Shown in pieces: positions 23,406 to 35,700 of a stretch of 64,000 bases of DNA; positions within the stretch are counted from its first letter, which is position 1, and each line of letters opens with the position of its first letter. Source of the stretch: Morella rubra (lineage: Eukaryota > Streptophyta > Magnoliopsida > Fagales > Myricaceae); assembly GCA_003952965.2 (NCBI GenBank), contig CM025850.1, forward strand, positions 33,955,204 through 34,019,203, in the 5' to 3' direction. The translations under genes were made by a program, and so were the position numbers. Under the pieces are notes generated by a model. That model was not told the origin of the DNA and ran no database searches. It saw only the letters and a list, made by a program, of their open reading frames with translations.

Positions 23406-25231
23406 CGGCACCTCCTGTGTACCAAACTTAGACGAACTTGACTTAACTTAATTGCATTAGAGGGCTTAACTCTATAGAAAATTTCAGACATGTACAACGG
23501 CCTTTTACTGCATACATCATTTAAATCGCTAGTTTGTTGCTATAAAGTTAAACTAGGGACTGCCAGTTGACCAATAGTACCCTAAACTAGTCCACACTTT
23601 AGGAGGCAAATATGTGAAAATTCCCAAAAAAAAAAAAAAAAAAAAACATAAAAGCATGTAATTTAGGGAATGGTTGACATCTAAATTCACTACTTTTTCC
23701 CCATATTCTTGGCAATATGATATATTAATTCTAGCTCGCTTTCTTTCAAAAATCAAATATCTAAACATTAATTAACTAGAATTAGGTGTAATGGCAATGG
23801 TTGCCTTGAGAGTAGTAACATAATTATTTTGGAAAGTCATACTTTATAAGCAGCATATATAGTATCGAAAATGGACCAAATTACTTACCAAAGAAAAAGA
23901 CCAAATTAGTCTATGGACCATCATATTCCAGTAGAAGGGGTTTAGTTGGTCGTAAGAGTTTAAATCTGGGCCCATTTAGTCTAAAAACTAAGTTAAAATT
24001 CACCGACTAGTTTTTTTTTTTTTTTTTGCTTTTTACATACACATTGGACGGCAGGCTCTCGGGAAGGGGGATTCGACCCCTGGATCCTACCCTCCCCGAC
24101 CTTTGTTTGAAACTTCATTTAAAGCATCTTAATAGACCTAACACACAGAAGAGATATGGACGGATAGCGGTGAAACTTTTGGTTTTTGTGATACGGCAGG
24201 TAACCCCTTGATTGACTGTTCTCGGCTATTTGTACCCCTTTTTAGAGTAATGTTTGGAGCCCATTTGTGATTGTTTGGGCAATGTTGGCCTTTTTCTGAG
24301 TGGCCTGTTCAGCTTTTTGGGACTGTCCTTGAGCCTTTTATTATGTGGCTTCCCTCCACTAATTCTGCGGACTTGTTTTTTTATAAGATTTTTTTTTTCA
24401 ATGGAATATATGTTTTCAGACACCACGATAATGTTTTGACTTACATATTCTGAAAGGCAACTTTGCATTTAGGAGATTTTTAGAAATTTTTTGTAATATT
24501 GTGAAAATTGAGGTAGATTACAGTTTTATTGGATTTTGTGAAAAAAAACAGTGAAAAGTTTTGAAGTATGTTAAAGATGTTGGAAATTTTGAAATATATA
24601 TATATTATATAAAATAACAATTTCAAAAATCCAACATGTTGAACTAGGATCATAGTAGATTGATGATCCGCTTGTTTTGTTTATGAACAATACACAAATA
24701 TTGGCCATGTACGGGCCGTACAAACTACAAAGTTATAAAAATATCCTTAAGGATTGCTCCAGAAATATGTGATCTACCTAGCTAGCTAGTGCTATAATTA
24801 TCTCGTCTAAAAAGAGCTCCAACATGAACTTGTTCAATGATCGATCGGCAAAATAAGCTTGTCATCATGTACATGTATGAGCTTTATTTTATGAGAACAT
24901 AAGAAATTAGTATAGGCCATGCGCTTGTGAGTTTCCAGGCAAAAACCGAGATACATGCATGAAGAGAAGATCATTGATAGGTTTCACAATGCTTATTTTC
25001 TGTTGCAATATTGAAGCTATTAGCTAGCTATGTTTCAATTGGATATGATTCCCCGTCTTTTCTTTTCACTACATCGGAAAAAGAAATCTTGGGTACGATC
25101 ACGTATACATTCTCAAGGATGCGTAAGAAATCGATTGCTTCAACCTCTATAAACAATTTTTATTGACTCTCTGTAAAAATATAAAACATGCCACGTCTGT
25201 AATTTGAAGGGGTTGAGGCCAATAAGTTTAA
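23406..25231. other. Intergenic between pseudogene C and laccase D
   Basis: AT-rich spacer with A and T tracts (23629-23646, 24010-24027). The stretch 24030-24420 looks like part of a repeat (TTCGACCCCTGGATCC, then a T-rich tail). I see no gene. Its part from about 24190 onward reappears inverted and damaged at 41360-42194. Confidence 0.5.
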
Positions 25232-26790
25232 TCAACACTTGGGAAGATCTCCTGGAGGAGCAGGTAGCTGCTGATTAGGAAGTTTTCCATCTAAGACAAC
25301 CCAAGCCATTCTTAGACCCCAGTTCATGTGCGCCTCATAGTGACAATGCATTAACCATACCCCTGTCGACACAAAAGGAAATGAGATCCATTAATTGAGT
25401 TGATGAACAAATCTAAGTTCCACAGCGAAGAATAATCTAAGGAGATCTACTTGGTAGAACACAATGGAATATAAGTTTTTGAACATTGATCGGGATATAT
25501 AACAGGGTGTATTTTAATTTCTATAGGCATATTGCATATGCCGTATTGAATTCCTGAAGTAAAAGATATAAACTCCGTATGCTCATCTTTCTTACCTGGG
25601 TTATCTGCTTGAAACCGCATTGCAATCCAACCGCCAGACGGGACACCAACGGTGTTTTTTTCAACGGGGTCCTGGAGATTGAACTTTGGTGGGTCCATTA
25701 CTGGGTCATAGTTTCCAAAACCTTGTCCAACAACGAAGAAATTAAATCCATGCAAATGGAGAGGGTGACTCTCAGCCCCGAGAATGCTAGTGTCTTGCAA
25801 GACAAGCTCCACGGTAGCGTTGAATGGGAGAGTCACTACTTTGTTTCCATTGACAACCATAGTATTGTTTGTTGGGGTAGTGCTCGTGTAGTTAAAAGGA
25901 ATTATTGGCTTGGCAGGAAAATCAGAGATGTAAACACCATTTGATTGTCCATAGAAATGAGATTGGAGAAGAGCTGTAGAGGGAAGTGAAAAAGAAATAT
26001 TATTAATGGATGCTGCGAACTTCGTCCCGTTGGGTCCTTGACATGTTTGGTTTTTCGGGCACGGGTTTGTTCCGAGGCCTGTAGTGAAGAAGAAGCGCTT
26101 GTCCACACGTCTTGGGACATTAGCGGGGTATTGAGCACTCGCTAAGCTGCGGAGTCTGCTTGAATATTTTGCGGCAAACAAAGTGTCATTCAGTGCGGGC
26201 AGTGCTGGTTTGAAGACTGGAACCTTCTGAGTTGAGGATTTAAGATGAGACATATTGGTGGGTAATTCATATTCAAGGAGGCCAGCCACAGTGGAGTTGT
26301 CAAATGTGCCAAGGCCGGTGGCATATGGCCTTGCGGCCATTAGAAAAGTAGCACCGGGGAAGTGAGGTTTAGTTTTGAGAAGAACGTTTGTGGTTTGCCC
26401 AGGGGTGATGAGAATCGTTTCAATCTCAAAGGGTTTGACATAAACAGCGTCAGTTTCAACAACGATCAAAGTGTGGTTTGCTATACTGAAGAACAGGTCA
26501 TCGTTGAGTGCAGCGTTGATCAAACGCAGAAGATAAGTTTTTCCAGCTTCCACCTTGAGCTTGAATGTATCTGCCAAAGATCATTTTGACCATACAAATC
26601 AAAATATTTCAGGTTGCAAAACTTACACACTATGTGTAATAGGAAGGAATGTTCCAGCCCATTACACAGCCTTCATTTCGAACATACTTGTGCTTTAGTC
26701 AAGATATGTACACGGAATATTTATGTGAACATCTTGCGTTACCTTTAGTAGTCGTCGGGAGGCAATTGTAATACAAGTCTGGAGTCACTC
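25232..26790 (-). CDS. LAC17-like: Laccase D, 3' half intact, upstream exons missing
   Basis: Exon 5 (26570-25596) and exon 6 (25362-25232) are intact, with GT-AG borders, and encode the second half of a LAC17-type laccase, including [14 protein letters not shown] and the ending DLPKC. Exon 6 has [12 protein letters not shown]: all His ligands, the Cys and the axial Leu remain, but the Leu after HCH is Tyr. Upstream, only the last ~45 bases of exon 4 can be read (26790-26743, [13 protein letters not shown] against the family [10 protein letters not shown]), and already damaged. Beyond 26790 no laccase exon is found in this orientation. Most likely the clean contig runs into low-quality sequence here, so truncation may be an assembly effect rather than a real pseudogene. 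An inverted damaged copy with exons 2-6 lies at 39465-41353. Confidence 0.88.
26501..26521 (-). promoter_or_regulatory. miR397-like target site in laccase D
   Basis: Identical to the site in laccase A: two differences from the perfect miR397 complement, with the central and seed-pairing part unbroken. Confidence 0.7.
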
Positions 26791-29700
26791 GGGCTTAGAA
26801 TCTTTCAGGATCTATTATGTGATATAATATTCAAGTCTTGGCTTCATTTCTTTGTGAGAGACTGTGGTTTGTGGTCCCCTCGCCCCAAATCAGCTCAACT
26901 TTGTCTAGCTTGGTTTTACGGATGAAAGCCTGGGCTTTTATTTTATTTTGTCTCCAAGAGTATCTGTTACCATTTTTGTTTGATTATTCACTTCGACTTT
27001 TTGGCTTCCTCTGTTGGATTGCCACTACTTTTTTTGGTTTACTAGGTTGGCATGTTTGTTTTAGAAGTCGGAATGAAATTGGTTGTTCTTTCAAACACGG
27101 GCCGGTAGTCTTCCGGCCATATGGTGAGACTTTGGGGTCGGATTAAGTGAAGCGATCAAAGGGATTTTGGTGTATTATTATTCTAATCTAATTTTGACTG
27201 AGCTAAAAAGCTTAGACCTTACCACACGGATAAGTGGGTAGATTAACCAAAAAGATGAATTCGGTTGAACTTTGGATGATCATGCCCACTGTTGCCTGAG
27301 GTTTGTGTTTCGATTGATTCTGGATAGGAAATGCCTCTTTCTAATTCGGGCCTTTTTTCGTTAGTGGTAGAATGATGATAATTGGGTTGGGCTTTATATG
27401 TTATGACGAACTAGCTCTACTTAGACCATTTCCAATAATTTTTCAGAAAATACATTGTTGGGTTAATGCCTCCCAGGAGACGAACGTTCAAGTTTTTTTC
27501 GGATCTGCGGTCTTTTGAAGTTTGTTTTTTACTACATGAGGGTCGAGTGGTCGTTTTGTAGACGCTACCCTCTCGCTGTTGCCACTTTCGATCCCTTAAT
27601 GTGGGTATTGAGGCGTTGTTGTACGGCTTTATACGGTGAGTATTACTGGAGGCTATTTTGAAGCCCTTCCGGCTCACGGGACCCTACACTTATAGTTCTT
27701 CGGTATTTAGGTTACGTCGATTTAGGGTTTTCCAAGTTGATGACTTAGTGCCTTCGCAAAGGTAAAGATATTATCTCACTATAGGCTTTTAATAAACTTT
27801 GTTCTGTGGGCCATTTGGCCTTTCTATAATTCAATTAGATAAATTAGATTTATTTGCCTGCGTCGTTTTCCTTTCAAATACTCATAACTTGTTTGGGTTT
27901 TAAACTCGAATATTCTACGACATAATTTAGGTGGCTTATTTACTGACTCGCACATAAATAGGTCCAATAATATGGGTTGGTTCTTAACGTGTAATTCTTT
28001 ATTGGTCAGCTATTATGCATTATTAGGGTTTGATAACAAAATCTATCAAGGTGAAAGAAGGACTAAATTGTCAGCCATCTTATTCTCCCGCCTAGTTCAA
28101 CAGATTTGTACGGAGAGGGTTTAACACAGGTAAACTGTCCAGTGTAAGGCTAGTAACACATGTTCATATCGGCTTTTTTCTTGTGGATGTGTTCATTCTC
28201 ATTTTTATGCAATTTGTTGTAAAAAAATATGTTGCATTAATTATATACAGAAGTAGATAAGTGGTTCAAATCTCCTTCAAGAACATGATCTCTGAAAAGG
28301 AGGAGGGAAACACAAAACGATTTATTATACTACATAACAAAGAGTTATGAGCGGACATAGGTTTGACTGCTTATTATTGTTGTGCCATAGGGACTTTAAA
28401 AGTCGCTTTTAAATGTGACAACAATACGAGTGAACTGGGACTCATTTATTGCGCTTCTAGTTTGTTTTTTGCCAGGTAGGTGTTGCGGCAGGGGTTATAT
28501 ATGAGTATAGGGCTTATGCACTGTTGTTTTTTTTGTGGGTGTTTAGTTTTTATGGCGATAGAATATGGTTTCATTTACTGCACCTTATGGTTGGTTTTTT
28601 ATTTTTCTGGCCAGCATTTTGTGTTTCCAATTGTTTGAGAGATGTATATTTTGTTTGATGATGGAACTATATTATATAGTGCGCCTGTTACGGAATAGAA
28701 GTAATATTATTAGTTCAAAATATGTTCTAAGGTCGTGAATTGGGTCTCGTTTTCACGGTTTTTGGTTGAAATCGCTCACTCCTTTGTGCCATATTGCAGC
28801 GTTAGTCTCTCGTTCTTTATTGGTGTTTTGTTGATCAACTTGTGGACTTTTGCTAGCTTTTCTCATTTTCTCGTCGTTGGTCTACGCTTTTTTCTCTTTC
28901 GCCACAATAGATTATTCTTAACTCCCTCTTCCTTCTCTCTCTTATAATTTTAACCGCATTTGGGCTCATGCAGATAGGAGTTGTTAAAGGCGAGTCTGTG
29001 CTACAGTTGTTTTGGGTTTTTGTGTATCAACTGGGAATTTCTGATCACAATATTGAGAGGGTCTGGCGATTAGGTAAGATCGGACAAATATCTTTAATAG
29101 GTCTGTTAGTTTGTTGCTTTTTTATTACATTTTTGTATATATAATTTATCTATCGCTCCTGAGTTCACCCAATAGTGGGTGCATTTTGGTAATTTTGGTT
29201 AGTAATTGGGATTGTCAAGCTCGTTGTTCCGGATAGATTTGGTTTTAATGTGCTTTGTCCTTATAGTTTATGGTTTATTCGCGTTGGTTAGGTGTTAGGA
29301 GGCCCGAATAAGCGTACGCGGCACTGGTGCAGGTTACTCTGGCAGAGGATTTTACACTTAGGATGTTATACATTTTTAGGAGATTGAATTTTTGGTGAGG
29401 ACTCATAATTGGTGATTTGTATTGTTAAACTCGTTAGTTTCTTCGTTAGTTATTTATCTCATTTTTTTGTGGAAGTGGATGGTGGCCTCACAGAGAAAAG
29501 GTTCTCCTTAAACGCGCGCGTCCATATGTTGTTAGCTTACTGTTACTTCTGTCTGGTCATGTTTGTTTTTCCCCTTCATCCAGTAGATTTGGACGTGTCT
29601 GGGCCAAATTGTTTTTTTAACTTTTCGCGCTGATTTGAGGATGTGCTCGATGTCGGGTCTGACGCTTTTCCGCAGGATACCTGTCCTCTCTTTTTATTAC

Positions 29701-32700
29701 GCATTTGCTTATGTGGTTTGGCGGAGTATAGATTCATAGTATCCATCTTTGCCTTCCTATTTTGCCATCTTAACTATAATACAAATGGAAGAACTTTCAC
29801 TATTGTTGGTATGAATCAACACTGATGTTCCGGCCGGAAGTAATGTACTGTGTAATAATAGGGTGGCCTGATATTGTATTTTTCGGTATTGGGGCATTAT
29901 TCAAGGTATGTTTTAATTTTGTATTTTTTTTGGTCTTTTATTAGGGGGTTTAATTAGGTAGGCTTAGTATAAATTGAGAGTTATTGGCTTTTTTTAATAA
30001 TTTGGGTTTTCGCATGGGAGGATCGGGAACTCAAGAGTGAGGTGAAGAACACAGGTTCACATGGATATTATTCTGGGAGGGTGAAGGGATTATTGCCTGA
30101 GGTATAATTAATAGTGGGTATGAGAGGAGGTTTTTAGGCAGTAGCGATTGCTTACAATGTGATGACTGTAGGTATTAAATTTTCTATATTGGAAGGTCAA
30201 AAGATGAATTTTAATTATAGACACCGCATAAAGTCTTTATGTGGTATTAGACAACGCACAGTTCGTCCCGAAATGGTTGCAAGTGGTGGAGGTGTTTACT
30301 TAATTTGGTGCTCACATTGTAAAACATTCATAAGTCTCAATTTTGTGTTGGGTTGTAGAGGAGGGGTAGATTTAAGGGTGATTTGGTTGGAAAAAGATCA
30401 CTAAGATAAACGGGTTTTTTGTTCTCTCATTCTTCACTCGGTACCACCGAGCATTGTGTGTAGCACGGTAAGAGCGCTACTACGTTTCTTTCCTGGCTTT
30501 GGGGGAGTTTTACGTTGGGTCTGGTTTGCCGTGATAGTGTTTGGGGCCGGTTTGTTCGCAAAAGGCCTGTAAGTGAAGCGGGTTTGTACTTGTGGGACTT
30601 CGGGGGGGTCTGCGCGGATCGGCTGTTGATGCGGACTTAGTTGTAGTAAATTTTTGACGAGGGATCAAAGTGGGTTTCTCCATGGGGGTGAGGCTTTGTT
30701 TGAAGTGTGCATTCGGGATTGAACGCGCTGATCTAGCACCGACCTTGGTGGGGCACACTCATTTCTAGGAGGTCTCAGAATTAGTGGCAGTTGTTTCCAT
30801 ATTTGTTGCAGTTATTGATTAGCGTGTCTTGAGACGCTAGTTACCGGAGGGATGTTAGCGAGATATTGAGAAGTCTTTTTGCGCTCGAGCTTCATTTTGT
30901 GGTTTAGCGTGGGAGGGGGGTGGAGCTGGCGTGGTTTTAATCTGAAGGGGATTAATTATGAGATTACAATAATGAGATCAAGTTTTATTTATTCGAAATT
31001 CCCTGTTTTGTTACTTTAATATCTGCACAGAGATGCTCGTGTTAAAGCCTGGGCTTATCCGTAAGGTAATGTATACGTTTTTAGGTATTTGAGTAGTTTG
31101 GTAATTATTGGTATACGCTCTCCCCAGGATAATATTTGACTCTCCTTGTTACCTATTCTCACGTTTGCTCAATGATTCATTTGAATGGTTGATTAAGGCG
31201 CGTTTGTTATCACTCATAGGTTTCATACTTTTCGTGTACGGCATGCTTACTTTTGTACCGTGTCGGTTAATTTGTGATGGTTTCTTTTCTTTTGGTCTGT
31301 CGAATTTTGGTGTGTGGATTGGGGACCTATGGTCTCGTTTTGTGGTGTATGAGTGTCTCATTTGTTCAGTGCTTGGGAGGAGAATAAACCATACTAGATC
31401 TTCTAATGTTTGTTTAGGTGGGGAAGACTCAGGGTAATTGGCTTATAGTTGTTAATATTTTCTTGTTTTATGGGTGAATTGCTTTTTACGTGTTCAGTCC
31501 TTATCTGGATTAGAACAGGTGACTTTTTTTGCGCACGGTGGCACAGAGTGATTAAGGGGGTAGTACCGCTTGCCGGGGTTCAGATGATAATAGGCTTTCT
31601 CTGTGTTTGCTTTGTCAATGGGATAGCGAATGCAGTTTTTGTTTGGGTTAATAATTGGTTCGCTCCTATTTAGGAGATTACACACCTTGAGGTTTGAAGC
31701 TTTTTTGGGGGGAATGCGTTTATACTACTGTCCAAGTAGTGATGATTACTAATACGTTTATGAGTGTGAGTAATTTTTGTATTGTAGCCTTTTACAACGT
31801 AAGTATTTATACAATATTGTTTTTATTTTTGTGGTTTCTTTGTATAAATTTGTTTCACACTTTCGTTTTCACTGACCTTTTGTCTCACCAACATAGGAAA
31901 CCGGGGATGTGGGCACTAATGTTTTGTTTTTCCCTACATTTGGATATTGGTGATTTGTTTTTCGGCTTGGCTCTTAGTGTTTTTGGCTTTTTATATGTTG
32001 TGCGTAACTGGCCGATCGCTGAGCTGTCAGCGTAACAATGGCGAGCTAACTGGTGTTTTAGTGAAAGATCGCTCGATTTTGGTTTGTGGGGCAACGCAGT
32101 GGTCCTTTTAGAACTCGCTTTTTCGTATATCTTTTTGACTTGCCGCACACAACCGCACGACTCACTTGACGTGTAATTTCGTTTTGTTGGAAGGAGAAAC
32201 TATGCCTGTGTGGGCGGTATTGAGCAGGAATTATGTGAACTGGGAGCTTCGGGGAGACGTGCAGGTGTGCTTTACGTCATCATTGGATCTTTGTTTCTTC
32301 GAAGCAGTTTTGCCGTTTTGATAAGTTGAGTTTGGTACGGTGGACCCACAATGTTCGGACGACATTTTGTTTGTGGTTACGTTTTTTGTGATATTTTTAG
32401 GTATTTATACATTCCTTTTGGTTATTCCTTTATTTTTGTATATTTGGGTTTACTCTCTATTGGTCTGTAGGAGGTGGACTGTAACTCCTTAACAAAAGGT
32501 TATGGAGAGTGAGGGTTTGGATTAACGCGTGGTTCAGTATATTTTTCAAGTAACACAAATCTTAAATCTAGCAGGTCGGATTGAAGTGTTTATTTGGTGC
32601 TCGGCATGGGCGCAATGACCTCTATTCTTTAGTGTGGAGATAGAGACAGACTTAATCCACTTTATCTGTGCACCATTTACTCAGCTCTTCAAAATGGTAC

Positions 32701-35700
32701 CGTTATTTGAGTGTTAAAAGGATTCTGTAATTTTTTGAATTTGAAGGCGCTCCGTGGTGGGTTTGATAGAGGCGTTCTGTTAGGTTTAAATAATGTGAGT
32801 GGGTTTGGATTGGACATTGGTGGTTTTTTATGTCAATTTAGGCGTCACAGTTGATCTGGATTGTCTATTTTTACATTTCCTATTAAGATTAGGATCTCGG
32901 GACGTTGGGTGCGGTGTTATGTCGGGGTTGTTTTCGGTGTATGAAATTATTTTTGTTAAGGGAGGGAGGGGGACAAACGTGGTGATCCTTGGTTCTCTTT
33001 GGTTTGGTTAAACTTTGCTCTTCTTTCGCAATGTATGGTAACGCCCATTAAAACTCTAAGAATAGATTTTCACTTGTTGAACTTTATTTGAACATCTTTT
33101 GACTGCTAAAAGTTTCAGAAACTAGTTGGGAGAATATTGGAATAGTGGGGTTGATTATTTTTGTGCTTTGTTAAGGGAATTAGCAGGCAAATTACTTATT
33201 GTTAGATTGCCATCGTCTCTCTGGCCAACATTATTTGTTTTTTGAGATAATTCATCTCTCTTTTGTTAGTTCATCTCTTTAGGTAGTATTAAGTCGTATG
33301 TGTAGAAAGGGGTCGGCGACCAGTTGTGATAGATTGGGCGTTCCAAAGTTTCCTTATTTAGAACCGTTGTTTGCCCCTACCATAAAAACAAGCAGGAGCC
33401 TCTTGCGCATCCGTGCCGGGACCGGTGGTTAGACGCATCCACATACATAATGGAGGCAAGTTCCCTATATCTTATACATTTAGGCTTTCTTTCGCACATG
33501 CGGTTGTTAAATTTAAAAAGTTGTCCCCATATTTGTTTAATCTCTATATTATAATCCTGCATGTATAGTTTGCATTGTGTTTGTGGGGGGAATGTAATGT
33601 TGTCAATGTTTATAAGATGGACATATTGGAATGCCTTGGGGCAGCTTATTATTATTGATAAAGTAAGTGAAAAATCTGTGGTCTCATTTTTTTCAAGTCT
33701 TTTTTTTTCTCGCGAATTTATTTTTATCTTTTGCCCAAATATTATAGGGATGTTAGTTAGGATTTATTGGTTTGCGCGGTAACTTATCAGGTAACATTGA
33801 GAAGCGGAGTAAAACATAACTAACTAAAGGCCTTTCTTCTCACTAAATTGTCCCCCATTCTCAGATCTAAGTCCTTAAGCCGAATATTATATCCTTATAT
33901 AGGGTTTTTTGTTTTGGCAAAACTGGATGAATAAGGAGAGATCTTTACTAGTTTTGATGTCAATTAGTTGATTAAAGCTTATAGAGATGCGGCGGAATTA
34001 CGATTGGATCTTTAATGGAGAGATAGACTGTGGGGTTTCTTAGTTGCTGGTATCCCATATGATTTGTGGTCAAGGATTCATTGCCATTCTACTTTTGAAG
34101 GTAACCGGGGAAAGGTGTATTTAGCGAATGATTTACTTAGTGAGATTTTAGTAAAGGTTATTCCCTCTTAGGGGATCGCAAAAAAAATTTAAAAAAAAGA
34201 AAAAAAAAAGGGGATCCGGAAGAATTAGTGCTACTCTACACGACTGAATTTTAGTGGCATTTCTCTGACTCAAGTAAAGAACTTATCATGGTTGATTATT
34301 GGTTAGTAGGTAAAGGTTTATGTGTTTTGTTTTATTTTATTGAGGTTGTAAAAGGGATTTACTCAAATTATTGTTAAGGATGTGGTGTTATTAAGGTATT
34401 GATGGGTAGTTATGTTTATAGTAAGTGGAGTTTATTTAAGTTAGTGTAGTTAATTGATTAATTAGAATGATAGGGTAACCGGGGTCAGCCTGCTGGCTTG
34501 AGAAGTGTTTAAAAAGTTATAGTAGGTCCCTATATCCACAGCAAAGAGGTGCGAATGGATTGTATTTTTGGTAATATGGAGTGGTGAGGTCTGATGTATC
34601 GATTAATAGGATGATGATCGGGATTGGGCAATTGCGGATGCTGTTCTATAATTTATCCATGTTCTATAGGCTTGATCGTCCAATTTGCCCCACACATTTA
34701 GAGCGCATATTATTTAATAATTAGGCTGTTTGTTAATTTATTTTATTGGATGGGTTTCCTTGCAGGAAGGGTTAAGCATGTTTAGTAATACCGTATTGGT
34801 TCCACGCTAGTAGAATATATATTTGGAGCCCTATAGAGGACGTTTCAACCGAAGATCAGTAGGGGCGCTAGTTGTTCTACTTTTTAGAACGTTCACAGTA
34901 ATATACCACTCTCGCGCTCTCGTCTGTAAAAAGGAGACGCGTATATTAGTGCGAGGCTAAGCCAATAGAGTTCTCGACGATTTTAGATGCGCTCTAAGTT
35001 ATTTTTTTTGACTAATAAGGTCTCACCAGTTGACTAGAAAGTGAAGATCGATTTAAGAGTCACTGTAGGTGACGCCCAGGGCAAACGACACAAAAAACAA
35101 AGAAACAGGGGGTGGGTTGATTTTCTGTATAGACGTTGGACTGGGATTTTTAATGGTTCTTTAATCTTGATGTGTGTATGTTCCCCCTTATTATGTGTAG
35201 CAGCATAAATTTATAATTATTATGAGAACGATTTATATTTAAATGATTTAATTAGTCAACACAATTTGAATGATATGAGTCATTTGGGTGAGAATGTTAC
35301 AGGTGTTTATGTAGTTCTCTTATGTCAAATTTAAGAAGTACAAATAATCTATTTATTATTGGCATTTTAGTGTTTATTTATAGTTGATTTTGGTCTTATT
35401 AAATATCGGTGTATTAGGTGTGGGTTAGAATTTAAAAAATATTTTTCGTATTTGATCTTTTTATTGATTCTAACTAGGTCTTTTTAAGTTTAAAGTTTAA
35501 TACAATAAGTATTTTTTTATTTTATGGCGGGAAAATCTAAGTTGATTATTTTACTTAAATTAAGAGAGTCAGTGGTTAATTGAGGGAGTTATAGATAATA
35601 GAAGCGGGTTAGTAGCAGCTATGAATTATTCTTTTTTTTCAAAAAAAAAATATGTAGATTTATTAGATTTGCATTAAAGTACATAATTTTTTAGTTATGT

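Noticed and set aside
33950-34180. Weak resemblance to a copia-type gag segment (FLVAGIPYD-like reading)
   Set aside because: Needs several frame corrections in low-quality sequence and could be chance.
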